A stretch of 64,000 nt of DNA from Hirschia sp964351655 (lineage in GTDB: Bacteria > Pseudomonadota > Alphaproteobacteria > Caulobacterales > Hyphomonadaceae), in NCBI GenBank assembly GCA_964351655.1, contig CAYGPD010000008.1:28175-92174 (forward strand), given 5' to 3'. A program made the translations under genes and the position numbers. A model generated the notes under the pieces. It did not search any database and had not been told where the DNA came from. It saw only the letters and a program-made list of their open reading frames with translations. Positions 34,250 to 42,232 of the stretch are shown in pieces (position 1 is the first letter of the stretch; each line of letters starts with the position of its first letter).

Positions 34250-34262
34250 TGAAATTTACTCA
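34250..34262. promoter_or_regulatory. Candidate autoregulatory RpiR operator
   Basis: TGAAATTTACTCA, same pattern as the sites before phnD and the HAD gene, in the rpiR upstream region. Confidence 0.55.
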
Positions 34263-34311
34263 AATTACAACTCAAAAATAATGAGCCTCAACTTATGGCG
34301 CCAGCCGCAAC

Positions 34312-34437
34312 GTTAGAGAAAACTGCTAATTCCAATACTAGCATGCTTCTATTACGCCTGAAGGACGAAAACCATGAGGCTCCGGTATTTCAAAACGCAC
34401 CAAAAATTGTTCCCCTAACAGTTATGGTATACTCATA
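34312..34437 (+). mobile_element. Left-end fragment of the IS6-like family (copy 5)
   Basis: GTTAGAGAAAACTGCTAATT resembles the left end of copy 1. Further on, an ATG at 34374 reads MRLRYFKTHQKLFP then stop, lining up with the RYFKTSPEIIKLAVMMYI start of copy 1. There is no right end and no intact gene. Confidence 0.45.
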
Positions 34438-34663
34438 ATTCCAATTACTCTTTGAAGGTTGGAATTTCTTTCTCATGAACAAGCAATCATCATAAAATAA
34501 AAAGACAAACGAAATAAGACAAAACGGACGAAAAGGGAGAATACAAAGCCACAACACATATCAGTCTGAAAAAGGAATAGACTCCAAAATTGATTTCATC
34601 GACAAAGTGTATTTTCGCTCACTTTATGACGCAGTTGAGGAGCTTGATGCTGGCTTACATATC

Positions 34664-36130
34664 TTATCGGTCAACTTTCGATTTCCTCAGCATGCTGAAA
34701 TTGCTTGCTCCTATGCCCAAAGCGATTGCAACTAACGCGCACGAAATTGGAAGGGAAGATGTGCTCAAAAGCTCAGGACTATTGATAATTGAATGAATGA
34801 TAGCTGCGATTATCAAGCAAACTGCCAGCAGCATCTGCATGTAAATTGATAGTTTTTTCCATGAATTACAGGCGGCAATTAAGATCATCGCAATCAACGA
34901 CATCCAGAAATTTGCGACCAATGAAATACCTTCCCACTTAAGAGAGAGGCTCAACACCAAAGTAAGTGTCAGAGAAATTGGGGTCCCCCATATTAAAGCT
35001 GTCCAAATAGCTTCAAGGCGCGGTGCGGGGCGTCCTTGCTCACGGCGACGCATAAAATAAATTTGTAACCCTGTTGCGATCACGATGCACAATGCGAGTC
35101 CAAATACAACATATGCCAGCTTGACCCATATTCCTCCCCAATTGCCAAAATGCACATTATAGATAGACCCAGAAATTTGCTGTCCTAAAGTCCCGTTAGA
35201 TATGCCAACCATACCCTCAAAATCACCTGCCGCATTGAAATTATAATACTCACCAAAAACAAGTCGATTGCTGTGCCAACCAATGACAGAGACATGCTGA
35301 CCAACAGTACCTGGGTCATGGTGGATGTAATAGGTCGGCACGATGTCTGGGTAATGCTCTTGCATATACAAAAGAGGTTTGGAGATATCGCTGATTTCAT
35401 TCGGCGCTTCATTCAATGGCGCTTCCTCACCAAATACTGGTGAGAACACCTTCTCAGTATCACCATCAAAATCAACCGCGGCAATCGCAAACGCCAATAT
35501 ACTGGCCAGTCCCAATATTGCCCCCGTAAGAGCATTGGAAATATGAAAAGGTGCCGTCCAGACGCTTAAACGATTGTGCATATCAGCAGTTGCGACTCGG
35601 CTTTGCCCACGTCTAAAGGTGAAGGCATCACGAAAGATTCGTGGATGCGCCAAAAATCCGGACATAGATAGCCCCAAAAGCATTGCACCCAATGCTCCAA
35701 CAACTGTCAGTCCTAAGACATGTGGCAAATGAAGATAGTAATGCAAATCCAATAGAAACTGCGTCCACGGAAAATGCTCAACCTCGGCAACCTCCCCGGT
35801 TTCCGTTGCAAAAAAAGCTTGTGTATCAGTTGTGATGACAGTCCGAGGCAAATCTGGACGCGGAAAGTTGATATATAAATGGGTTGTTGAAGGTGTTTCA
35901 CTCTCAAAAACTGCTTTCGCTGCTCTCGCCGCTGCCTCTGGTGATATATGCATCATTTCGGGAGCAGAAGGCTGTTCCCAACGCTGAAACTCTCGATTTA
36001 AGACGGATAAGGTGCCGGTAAGCGCAAGAATATATATCAAGCCCCCTGCTGCAAGTGCGAGCATCATATGAGCTTGCAGAGAGTTTGCCACACGCTTACT
36101 TGAAGCCTTTGGCCAGATACTCTTGGACAT
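34664..36130 (-). CDS. PepSY-associated TM helix protein (ferric-siderophore reductase-like)
   Basis: Inner-membrane protein (488 aa) of the PepSY_TM family. Features are a first TM helix at about 22-45 (MMLALAAGGLIYILALTGTLSVLN), a periplasmic PepSY region, TM helices near 140-165 and 205-225, a second PepSY-like stretch (YYNFNAAGDFEGMVGISNGTLGQQ), and several C-terminal helices. It is last in an operon with a siderophore-type TBDT and a small membrane protein, with 3-base gaps, behind a Fur-box-like site. This fits a role in releasing or reducing iron from an imported siderophore. Reductase activity is inference. Confidence 0.82.
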   Translation of the reverse strand: MSKSIWPKASSKRVANSLQAHMMLALAAGGLIYILALTGTLSVLNREFQRWEQPSAPEMMHISPEAAARAAKAVFESETPSTTHLYINFPRPDLPRTVITTDTQAFFATETGEVAEVEHFPWTQFLLDLHYYLHLPHVLGLTVVGALGAMLLGLSMSGFLAHPRIFRDAFTFRRGQSRVATADMHNRLSVWTAPFHISNALTGAILGLASILAFAIAAVDFDGDTEKVFSPVFGEEAPLNEAPNEISDISKPLLYMQEHYPDIVPTYYIHHDPGTVGQHVSVIGWHSNRLVFGEYYNFNAAGDFEGMVGISNGTLGQQISGSIYNVHFGNWGGIWVKLAYVVFGLALCIVIATGLQIYFMRRREQGRPAPRLEAIWTALIWGTPISLTLTLVLSLSLKWEGISLVANFWMSLIAMILIAACNSWKKLSIYMQMLLAVCLIIAAIIHSIINSPELLSTSSLPISCALVAIALGIGASNFSMLRKSKVDR

Positions 36131-36133
36131 ATG

Positions 36134-36709
36134 TTAAGTCCCCACGATAAAATAAACTAGCGGGATCAATCCTGTTCCCAATGTGACGAGCGTTTTGCGC
36201 CATAACTTCCCGTCTACACCGATAACAACTGCTAAACTTGCCCATATTAGCGGGAATAACATCATTGCTATGACAAGATTTGCCGTGTGTTCAACACCGA
36301 CAGATTTAAGACAAGAAAACACACCTGCTGAAAACGATAATGCGGCCAATCCAGCGAAAATAGCGACAAGAAGCCCTATAAAAATCCGACGCAGTATAAT
36401 AGTCCAACCCAGATTTTCAGGCTGAATAACGCGTGGCTGAATATCACGAGCTTCTTTGGAAGTCGCCCGAATGTAACGAAAAATCAGAACGCAAACAGCT
36501 AAAATAGCAAACCCGACAAGGCCTAGCGCTATCCCTTTTTCGGGGCCATCTTTATACGAAAACAAAACGAGGCTGATGATAAAAAGTCCCCAGCCTAATC
36601 CAAGCGAAAGTGAATGATCCTGCTTAGAACGCCAAGCAGCCTGCAGCATATAAATACTGCAGGCCAAAGACGTAAGCGCCAGCCCGCCTAATATCCAACC
36701 ATTCATCAT
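36134..36709 (-). CDS. Uncharacterised multi-pass membrane protein of the siderophore operon
   Basis: 191 aa with about six predicted TM helices (near 5-22, 40-52, 62-82, 110-135, 143-163, 170-188) and a short cytoplasmic Arg/Lys-rich stretch around 85-105. I do not recognise the family. It lies 3 bases after the receptor stop and 3 bases before the PepSY gene, so it is certainly cotranscribed and probably works with the PepSY protein in iron handling at the inner membrane. No heme- or metal-binding motif is obvious. Confidence 0.65.
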   Translation of the reverse strand: MMNGWILGGLALTSLACSIYMLQAAWRSKQDHSLSLGLGWGLFIISLVLFSYKDGPEKGIALGLVGFAILAVCVLIFRYIRATSKEARDIQPRVIQPENLGWTIILRRIFIGLLVAIFAGLAALSFSAGVFSCLKSVGVEHTANLVIAMMLFPLIWASLAVVIGVDGKLWRKTLVTLGTGLIPLVYFIVGT

Positions 36710-36712
36710 GAA

Positions 36713-38872
36713 CTAAAATCGCTTCTTGACGCTGGCTACAATTGTTCGAGTTTCACCCACAAAACAATCGCCACGTGATAAGCAGGTCGCGTAATATTCT
36801 TCATCCGTTAAATTGCGAATATTAAGTGCAAAGTCCAAATCATTGTACTCATAACCGATCAATGCATCAAAGACTGTATATCCATCTGTCACAACTTGGA
36901 TTGGCGTGGGCGAAAAGCCATTGGCCGCAAGGTAGGCCAGTCCATTGCTTTCGTTCTGACTGGCGTAACGCGCACCAGCTCCAATGCGCAGTCCAGTAAA
37001 CGGCCCCTCCTCCGGCTGCCATGATGCCCAAATGGACGCGGTTGTATCAGGTAAACTTGGACGCGTTGTTCCCACACCATTTTCATCAACATCTTCGGCA
37101 TCAAGTTGTTGAAGGTCAAAATCAAAGGCAAAAGCGTTCAATTTCAATAAAGCTTCAACTTCAAAACCAGTTGTTTCAATACTAAGTCCCGGCTGGGTTT
37201 GACCACCTGCCACGTAATCCACAAGGTTATCTTCTTCAAGATCAAAATAGGCAAATGTTACATAGCTTTGGCTACCAATCGGCTGATATTTCAAGCCTAT
37301 TTCAGACTGTTTCCCCTTGCGAGGTTTCATAGCTGAACCTGTAATAATATCAGTACCAATTGTTGCGCGAAAAGACTCTGCATAACTGATATAGGGGTTT
37401 AGTCCGATACTTGTTTTGTAGAGCGCACCAAGCGTGACTGGCGTTTCATTGTCATCTTGTGTACTCGCAGCATCTTTAGATTCTACAGATGAAAGCCGCA
37501 CCCCCGCATTCACAATTAGATTTCCAATAGACATGTGATCTGTCACGTAAAAGTCAGTCGCTTTTGTTTGGTTTTCAGCCAATCCTTTTACAGCATCAAA
37601 CTCGGCATCGGTTGGAATTTCTGAGCCATCATATACAGGCGCGAAAATATTAAACGTCGTTGGACGCGCGTAGAAAGATCCCGAATTATTGAATGTCTCA
37701 ACGTCTTGATAGTTTACGCCGCCTAAAATTTCGTGAGCTATAATACCTGTATCAAACTTCGCCCGCAGACGTGCATCAAATGCAAATTGCGTTGACCCTG
37801 CTTCAGAGCTTGACCATGTTCGACCATACGCCACACCTGTCGGAGAAATACGCGGATTTCCATCGCCTAAGAATGATATCCATGTCTGGTTATAGTCAGC
37901 TTCATTATCGCGATACCGAGCCGTTCCCTCAAACGTAAGTACATCATTAAATTGATGGGTCCCAAACACACTAAATGTTGTCGCTTGGGTATTGTACTTA
38001 TTAAAATTTGGATCACCGACATACACTGACGAAGCTACTTCTTGCCCAGACGAACCTACGCATACATCCGCCTCGGAAATAGTTACGTCGCTACTTGCAC
38101 ATGCTGTTGCAACAAGAGGTAAGAATTGAGAAGAAGAATCGCTTTCTCGGTCAGTATAATTAATCAATGCAGTCAATGTGGTTCTATCATTTGCATAGGT
38201 CAGAGACGGAGCCAGGATGAGAGCATTGTCTTCTACAAAATCTATCGGCGTTTCGCTCTCACGCAACAAGCCCACAAAGCGTGCTGTCCACTTTCCATCT
38301 CCTGACAAGTCGAGTCCAATATCAGTTGATGCTTGAAGGCGGCTATCTGTCCCTACAGTTAGAACAATTTCTTTATCTTGGCTGTCTGCCCCTGCAACTT
38401 TAGAAACCGTACTTACAATTCCTCCAGGTGCGGCTTGACCATATAGAACAGATGCTGGCCCCTTAAGGACCTCAACCTGCTCTAGAGTGTAAATATCTGC
38501 TCGGGCATTGTTATAAAAGCCAAACAAAACTTGAAGATTGTCCTGATATTCAGGCGCATCGAGACCACGTATGCTTGTAAAGTCTCCACGTGTCGCATAC
38601 CCAAATGCATTTCCAGTTACGCCCGCTGTATAGTTTAGAGTATTGCTAAGAGACAAAGCGCCACGATCTAAAAACTCCCCTGATGAGATCAAAGATAAAG
38701 AACGCGGCATTTCCAATAGCGGAATTTCCGATTTTGTCGCCCCAAATGTAGAAGGAACTCCCGTTACAATAACGGTTTCTTGGATTGATTTTTCTTCATC
38801 GGCCTTGTCTTGAGCATAGACTGGGCCAATCGCAACCAATGCTGATGTAACTAAATATCCTAATCTACGCAC
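36713..38872 (-). CDS. TonB-dependent siderophore receptor
   Basis: Outer-membrane receptor (719 aa) of the siderophore type (TIGR01783-like). The signal peptide ends GPVYAQ. A plug begins ETVIVTGVPSTFGATKSEIPLLEMPRSLSLI, followed by FTSIRGLDAPEYQDNLQVLFG and the family-typical EQVEVLKGPASVLYGQAAPGGIVSTVSK. The barrel ends NIRNLTDEEYYATC..TIVASVKKRF. I chose GTG at 38872, with AAGAGG 6 bases upstream. The in-frame ATG at 38899 lies inside the Fur-box-like site. It is first in a three-gene iron-uptake operon. Confidence 0.9.
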   Translation of the reverse strand: MRRLGYLVTSALVAIGPVYAQDKADEEKSIQETVIVTGVPSTFGATKSEIPLLEMPRSLSLISSGEFLDRGALSLSNTLNYTAGVTGNAFGYATRGDFTSIRGLDAPEYQDNLQVLFGFYNNARADIYTLEQVEVLKGPASVLYGQAAPGGIVSTVSKVAGADSQDKEIVLTVGTDSRLQASTDIGLDLSGDGKWTARFVGLLRESETPIDFVEDNALILAPSLTYANDRTTLTALINYTDRESDSSSQFLPLVATACASSDVTISEADVCVGSSGQEVASSVYVGDPNFNKYNTQATTFSVFGTHQFNDVLTFEGTARYRDNEADYNQTWISFLGDGNPRISPTGVAYGRTWSSSEAGSTQFAFDARLRAKFDTGIIAHEILGGVNYQDVETFNNSGSFYARPTTFNIFAPVYDGSEIPTDAEFDAVKGLAENQTKATDFYVTDHMSIGNLIVNAGVRLSSVESKDAASTQDDNETPVTLGALYKTSIGLNPYISYAESFRATIGTDIITGSAMKPRKGKQSEIGLKYQPIGSQSYVTFAYFDLEEDNLVDYVAGGQTQPGLSIETTGFEVEALLKLNAFAFDFDLQQLDAEDVDENGVGTTRPSLPDTTASIWASWQPEEGPFTGLRIGAGARYASQNESNGLAYLAANGFSPTPIQVVTDGYTVFDALIGYEYNDLDFALNIRNLTDEEYYATCLSRGDCFVGETRTIVASVKKRF

Positions 38873-38884
38873 AATAAACCTCTT

Positions 38885-38903
38885 GCGATTGATAATCATT
38901 CTT
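38885..38903. promoter_or_regulatory. Fur-box-like site at the siderophore operon
   Basis: GCGATTGATAATCATTCTT matches 14 of 19 positions of the classical Fur consensus, including an unbroken TGATAATCATT core. It lies 13 bases upstream of the chosen GTG start. Confidence 0.65.
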
Positions 38904-38938
38904 AATTGAGCGACCTCCTACACTCTGTTATTGCTCTT

Positions 38939-38957
38939 GTAAAGCATTCTCATTTGC
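38939..38957. promoter_or_regulatory. Second, weaker Fur-box-like site
   Basis: Read on the minus strand, GCAAATGAGAATGCTTTAC matches 12 of 19 Fur-consensus positions. It is centred 54 bases from the first site, so the two could bracket the promoter. Confidence 0.4.
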
Positions 38958-39249
38958 AATTTGAGGGAATGGGCATGCAATATACGCTATATGAATCTTA
39001 ACTGCGCACTTCCTATGTCAGCTTTATCTACCCTAAGGAAAACGACGATAAACTTCATTTAATTTAAATCTGGCAAGTAGAGGACAATACCCATGAACCC
39101 TCTCAATACTTAGAATAAAAAATCGCAAAAAACTGACATAAAACTAGGGTATAAAGAGCGAATAGTTATAATATACTTCCCTCTTGATAGACCTTTAGTC
39201 GTCTTATCTGCTTGCCTAAAGCATATTGTTTGAATATTGCGTGCCCCTA

Positions 39250-42024
39250 ATGTACGAGCCTGCATTTCACTTGAAAACTGCAAAGCTATTTACCGCGAGA
39301 CTCGTTCTAGGGGTTTGGTGTTGCGTAACTGCGCCTCATGCTCTGGCCCAATCGGAACAATTAAAATCAGACTCCACACGCACCAGCGATCAGAAACATT
39401 ATATCTACATTCAAGATGGCCATCTAAGCGAAGTGATTACTCAGATATCGCGTATTTACGATATCAATATCCTGTTTTCTACGGAACTAATTGTTGGAGA
39501 AAACACCAATATTATCATTGGTACATACTCATTGGATGAGGTCTTAGACCAAGCACTAAAGGTCACTCCTTTCACCTATCAGTTTGTAGATGCTTCAACT
39601 GTCGCAATCGTTGCTAATAGAAGTAAATCTCCTTCTACATCCCCCATTCAAACAGTGATATCTCCTCACCTTTCAACATCAGAGGAAAATCAAAAATTAC
39701 GGCTCAATCAGATTGTTGTAACTGGAACACGAGTGCGTGACCGTTCCGCCTATGCCTCGCTTGCTCCAATCGATATTATTGACGGCGCACACATCCGCGC
39801 AAATGTTTCCGACGAACTTTCCGATGGCTTGGCGCGCAACCTTCCAAGCTTTACAGCATATCGGTACCCATTAAGCGATGGACTAATTTTCAACCGCCCC
39901 ACAGGTCTCAGGAGCTTGAATTCTGAACATACCCTCGTGCTCGTTAACGGGAAGAGACGCCATAAATCTGCATTCTTAGAATCGACAAACGGACACGCCG
40001 TAGATCTCTCACAAATTCCACTCAATATTATTGAACGCGTTGAAGTGCTTCGTGATGGCGCATCCGCACAATATGGATCTGATGCCATAGCTGGCGTTAT
40101 AAATGTCATTCTCGATGACAATGTAGAACAGAGTGTTTTTGTTCAAACGTCACAATATTACGAAGGCGATGGCACATCCCTACGTGCCGGAATTCGATCA
40201 GGTAAAGCGTTTGCAAATCATAGCTTTTTTAACTTTGATCTAGAAGCCTTTGGCTCAAACTCAACGTCCCGTTCACGCCAACGCCAAGATGCGATAGAGT
40301 TTGAAATCGCTCACCCAGAAATTGACCTTCCTGACCCCGTTCAAAGATGGGGAAAACCTCACCGCAAAGGTGTGCGCTTCGCAACTAATCTCAAATCCTA
40401 TCTATCGGACGATTTGCTTTTTTATAGTTTTACCAACTTGAACCTGACGGAAGGCAGCTCGGACCTCAATTGGCGAAATCCAGACACAAACCGTGCTTAC
40501 AATCAGAGCGATGAATTCCCCAATTTTACACTCAATTCTATTTATCCTAAGGGCTTCACTCCGACTTTTGGAATGAATGATACAGACATTGCAATTTTTG
40601 CGGGTTTCAAAAACACCCCTGCGGACATACCCAATGTTTTAGCTTGGGATTTCAGCGTGGGAATGGGCCAAAATACGATTGACTATTTTCTGCATAGATC
40701 CATCAACGCATCATTAGGACCACAAAGCCCGACCTCTTTTAAACCGGGCACACTCCAACAAAGTGAATTGGTATCAAATTTTGATGTGTCCTATCAGTTG
40801 CCCCTCGGATTCAACACCGAAAACCTCAATATTGCTGCGGGGTTAGAAGCGCGTACTGACGCTTATCGTGTGAAGGCTGGCGACCCAGCATCTTATGCAA
40901 TTGGCCCCGGCATTTTGAATGACCTTCCCCCAGGATCCAACGGCTTCCCAGGATATACTCAACAGCAAGCGATCAATGTCAGTGAAGTCAGTTCAGCAGC
41001 ATATTTTGATACGGAAGTCCCACTTACACCTCACTGGACGCTTGGATTTGCCACGCGTATTGAAAATTCCAACACCTATGACAACAACCTCACAGGCAAA
41101 CTATCTTCACGCTACAGCATCACTCCCGAACTTGCCCTAAGAGCAACATATTCAACAGGCTTTCATGCACCTACTCAAGGCCAATTATACAGCGAACGTA
41201 CCTTCCAGAGCCTTGATGTCGAAACGCTAGATATCCTGACAAGTGGCCGCCTCGCATCAACAAGCCCTGTTGCACATATCGTTTCACAACGGGATGACAT
41301 CGACATTACGCCGCTCCGTCCCGAACTTTCCAATAATTATTCAATCGGATTTAGCTATACCACCCACAATGACAGCTCCTTCACTGCAGACTTCTATCAA
41401 ATCAATGTCGAAGACAGGTTAAGTCTTACCAATGCATTGGTACTTACGCCCCAAGAGCGCGCTGCCATTTCGCAAATTGAAGACTTCAAAAACATAGATA
41501 TATCGACAGTCAATTTCCTACAGAACAACATGAACACGCGCACTCGTGGTATTGACTTAGTCGCCTCCAAAGCCATAGCGCTTAAAACGGTTCAACTAGA
41601 CCTAACAGCCGCTTATAATTTCAACGAAACCCGCGTACTAGATCTCAATAGTTTAGAAAATACACTCCTGCGCTTACGCACAGAGAATCAAACACCAAAG
41701 CAGCGCGCAAGTATCTCAGCGAATGTGTTCAACGATGCTTGGTCACTAACAGGGAGACTGCGTTATTATGGGCCTTGGAAGTATGATTCATCAAGCGAGG
41801 TTGGTGCCCCACTTCAAACCTTTGGTGAAGAGCTAATATTCGATCTCAGTTTTTCTTATGATTTAAGTTATTCAACCAACCTTCAATTTGGTGTGGAGAA
41901 CTTATTCAACAACTACCCAGACGAAGCTAGCTACCAATCAAATCGTGGATTGATTTATTCCCGAAACGCGCCATACGACACAGATGGCGGTGTTGCCTAC
42001 ATTAAGCTAAAATTCAAAAAATAA
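39250..42024 (+). CDS. TonB-dependent receptor with STN domain
   Basis: Receptor and transducer (924 aa). A signal peptide ends HALAQ (about residue 33). An STN domain follows (about 47-120: YIYIQDGHLSEVITQISRIYDINILF to YQFVDASTVAIVA). The plug starts LNQIVVTGTRVRDRSAYASLAPIDII and holds LVLVNGKRRHKSA and VLRDGASAQYGSDAIAGVINVIL; the barrel ends VAYIKLKFKK. I start at the ATG at 39250; TTG 39226 and GTG 39241 are in-frame alternatives, and none has a clear ribosome site. The plug and C-terminus closely resemble the next gene, so the pair arose by duplication. The STN should signal through the FecR at 46.6 kb. Confidence 0.88.
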   Translation: MYEPAFHLKTAKLFTARLVLGVWCCVTAPHALAQSEQLKSDSTRTSDQKHYIYIQDGHLSEVITQISRIYDINILFSTELIVGENTNIIIGTYSLDEVLDQALKVTPFTYQFVDASTVAIVANRSKSPSTSPIQTVISPHLSTSEENQKLRLNQIVVTGTRVRDRSAYASLAPIDIIDGAHIRANVSDELSDGLARNLPSFTAYRYPLSDGLIFNRPTGLRSLNSEHTLVLVNGKRRHKSAFLESTNGHAVDLSQIPLNIIERVEVLRDGASAQYGSDAIAGVINVILDDNVEQSVFVQTSQYYEGDGTSLRAGIRSGKAFANHSFFNFDLEAFGSNSTSRSRQRQDAIEFEIAHPEIDLPDPVQRWGKPHRKGVRFATNLKSYLSDDLLFYSFTNLNLTEGSSDLNWRNPDTNRAYNQSDEFPNFTLNSIYPKGFTPTFGMNDTDIAIFAGFKNTPADIPNVLAWDFSVGMGQNTIDYFLHRSINASLGPQSPTSFKPGTLQQSELVSNFDVSYQLPLGFNTENLNIAAGLEARTDAYRVKAGDPASYAIGPGILNDLPPGSNGFPGYTQQQAINVSEVSSAAYFDTEVPLTPHWTLGFATRIENSNTYDNNLTGKLSSRYSITPELALRATYSTGFHAPTQGQLYSERTFQSLDVETLDILTSGRLASTSPVAHIVSQRDDIDITPLRPELSNNYSIGFSYTTHNDSSFTADFYQINVEDRLSLTNALVLTPQERAAISQIEDFKNIDISTVNFLQNNMNTRTRGIDLVASKAIALKTVQLDLTAAYNFNETRVLDLNSLENTLLRLRTENQTPKQRASISANVFNDAWSLTGRLRYYGPWKYDSSSEVGAPLQTFGEELIFDLSFSYDLSYSTNLQFGVENLFNNYPDEASYQSNRGLIYSRNAPYDTDGGVAYIKLKFKK

Positions 42025-42232
42025 TAAAATGTCTTTATTTTTCTAATCACTAAACAAACCTCATCACGAATAACTGCGTGTTCTGTGTGAAGCTTTTATG
42101 AAGTCGAACTTTTGATCGACACAAATCAATTCTGCCCTCGTCACCCTTAATGCACAGCGAGTGTCTCTATTGGGGAATGGGCCGCTCGCTTGATGTGCTT
42201 GCATTCTGCAAACTGATCGAACGGGGTTTTTA

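Larger units (their letters stand above)
34192..34663. other. Intergenic region between rpiR and the PepSY gene
   Basis: It holds the rpiR promoter with one candidate operator (34250-34262) and an IS-family fragment (34312-34437). The remaining bases up to the PepSY stop show no gene or clear hairpin. Confidence 0.5.
38873..39249. other. Divergent promoter region of the siderophore operon and the STN-type TBDT
   Basis: It holds two Fur-box-like sites near the left end. The right half (38960-39249) has no gene or hairpin that I can support. Confidence 0.5.

Noticed and set aside
42025..42232. Riboswitch upstream of the second tandem TBDT
   Set aside because: I saw no conserved cobalamin-, TPP- or FMN-type boxes or strong structured leader.
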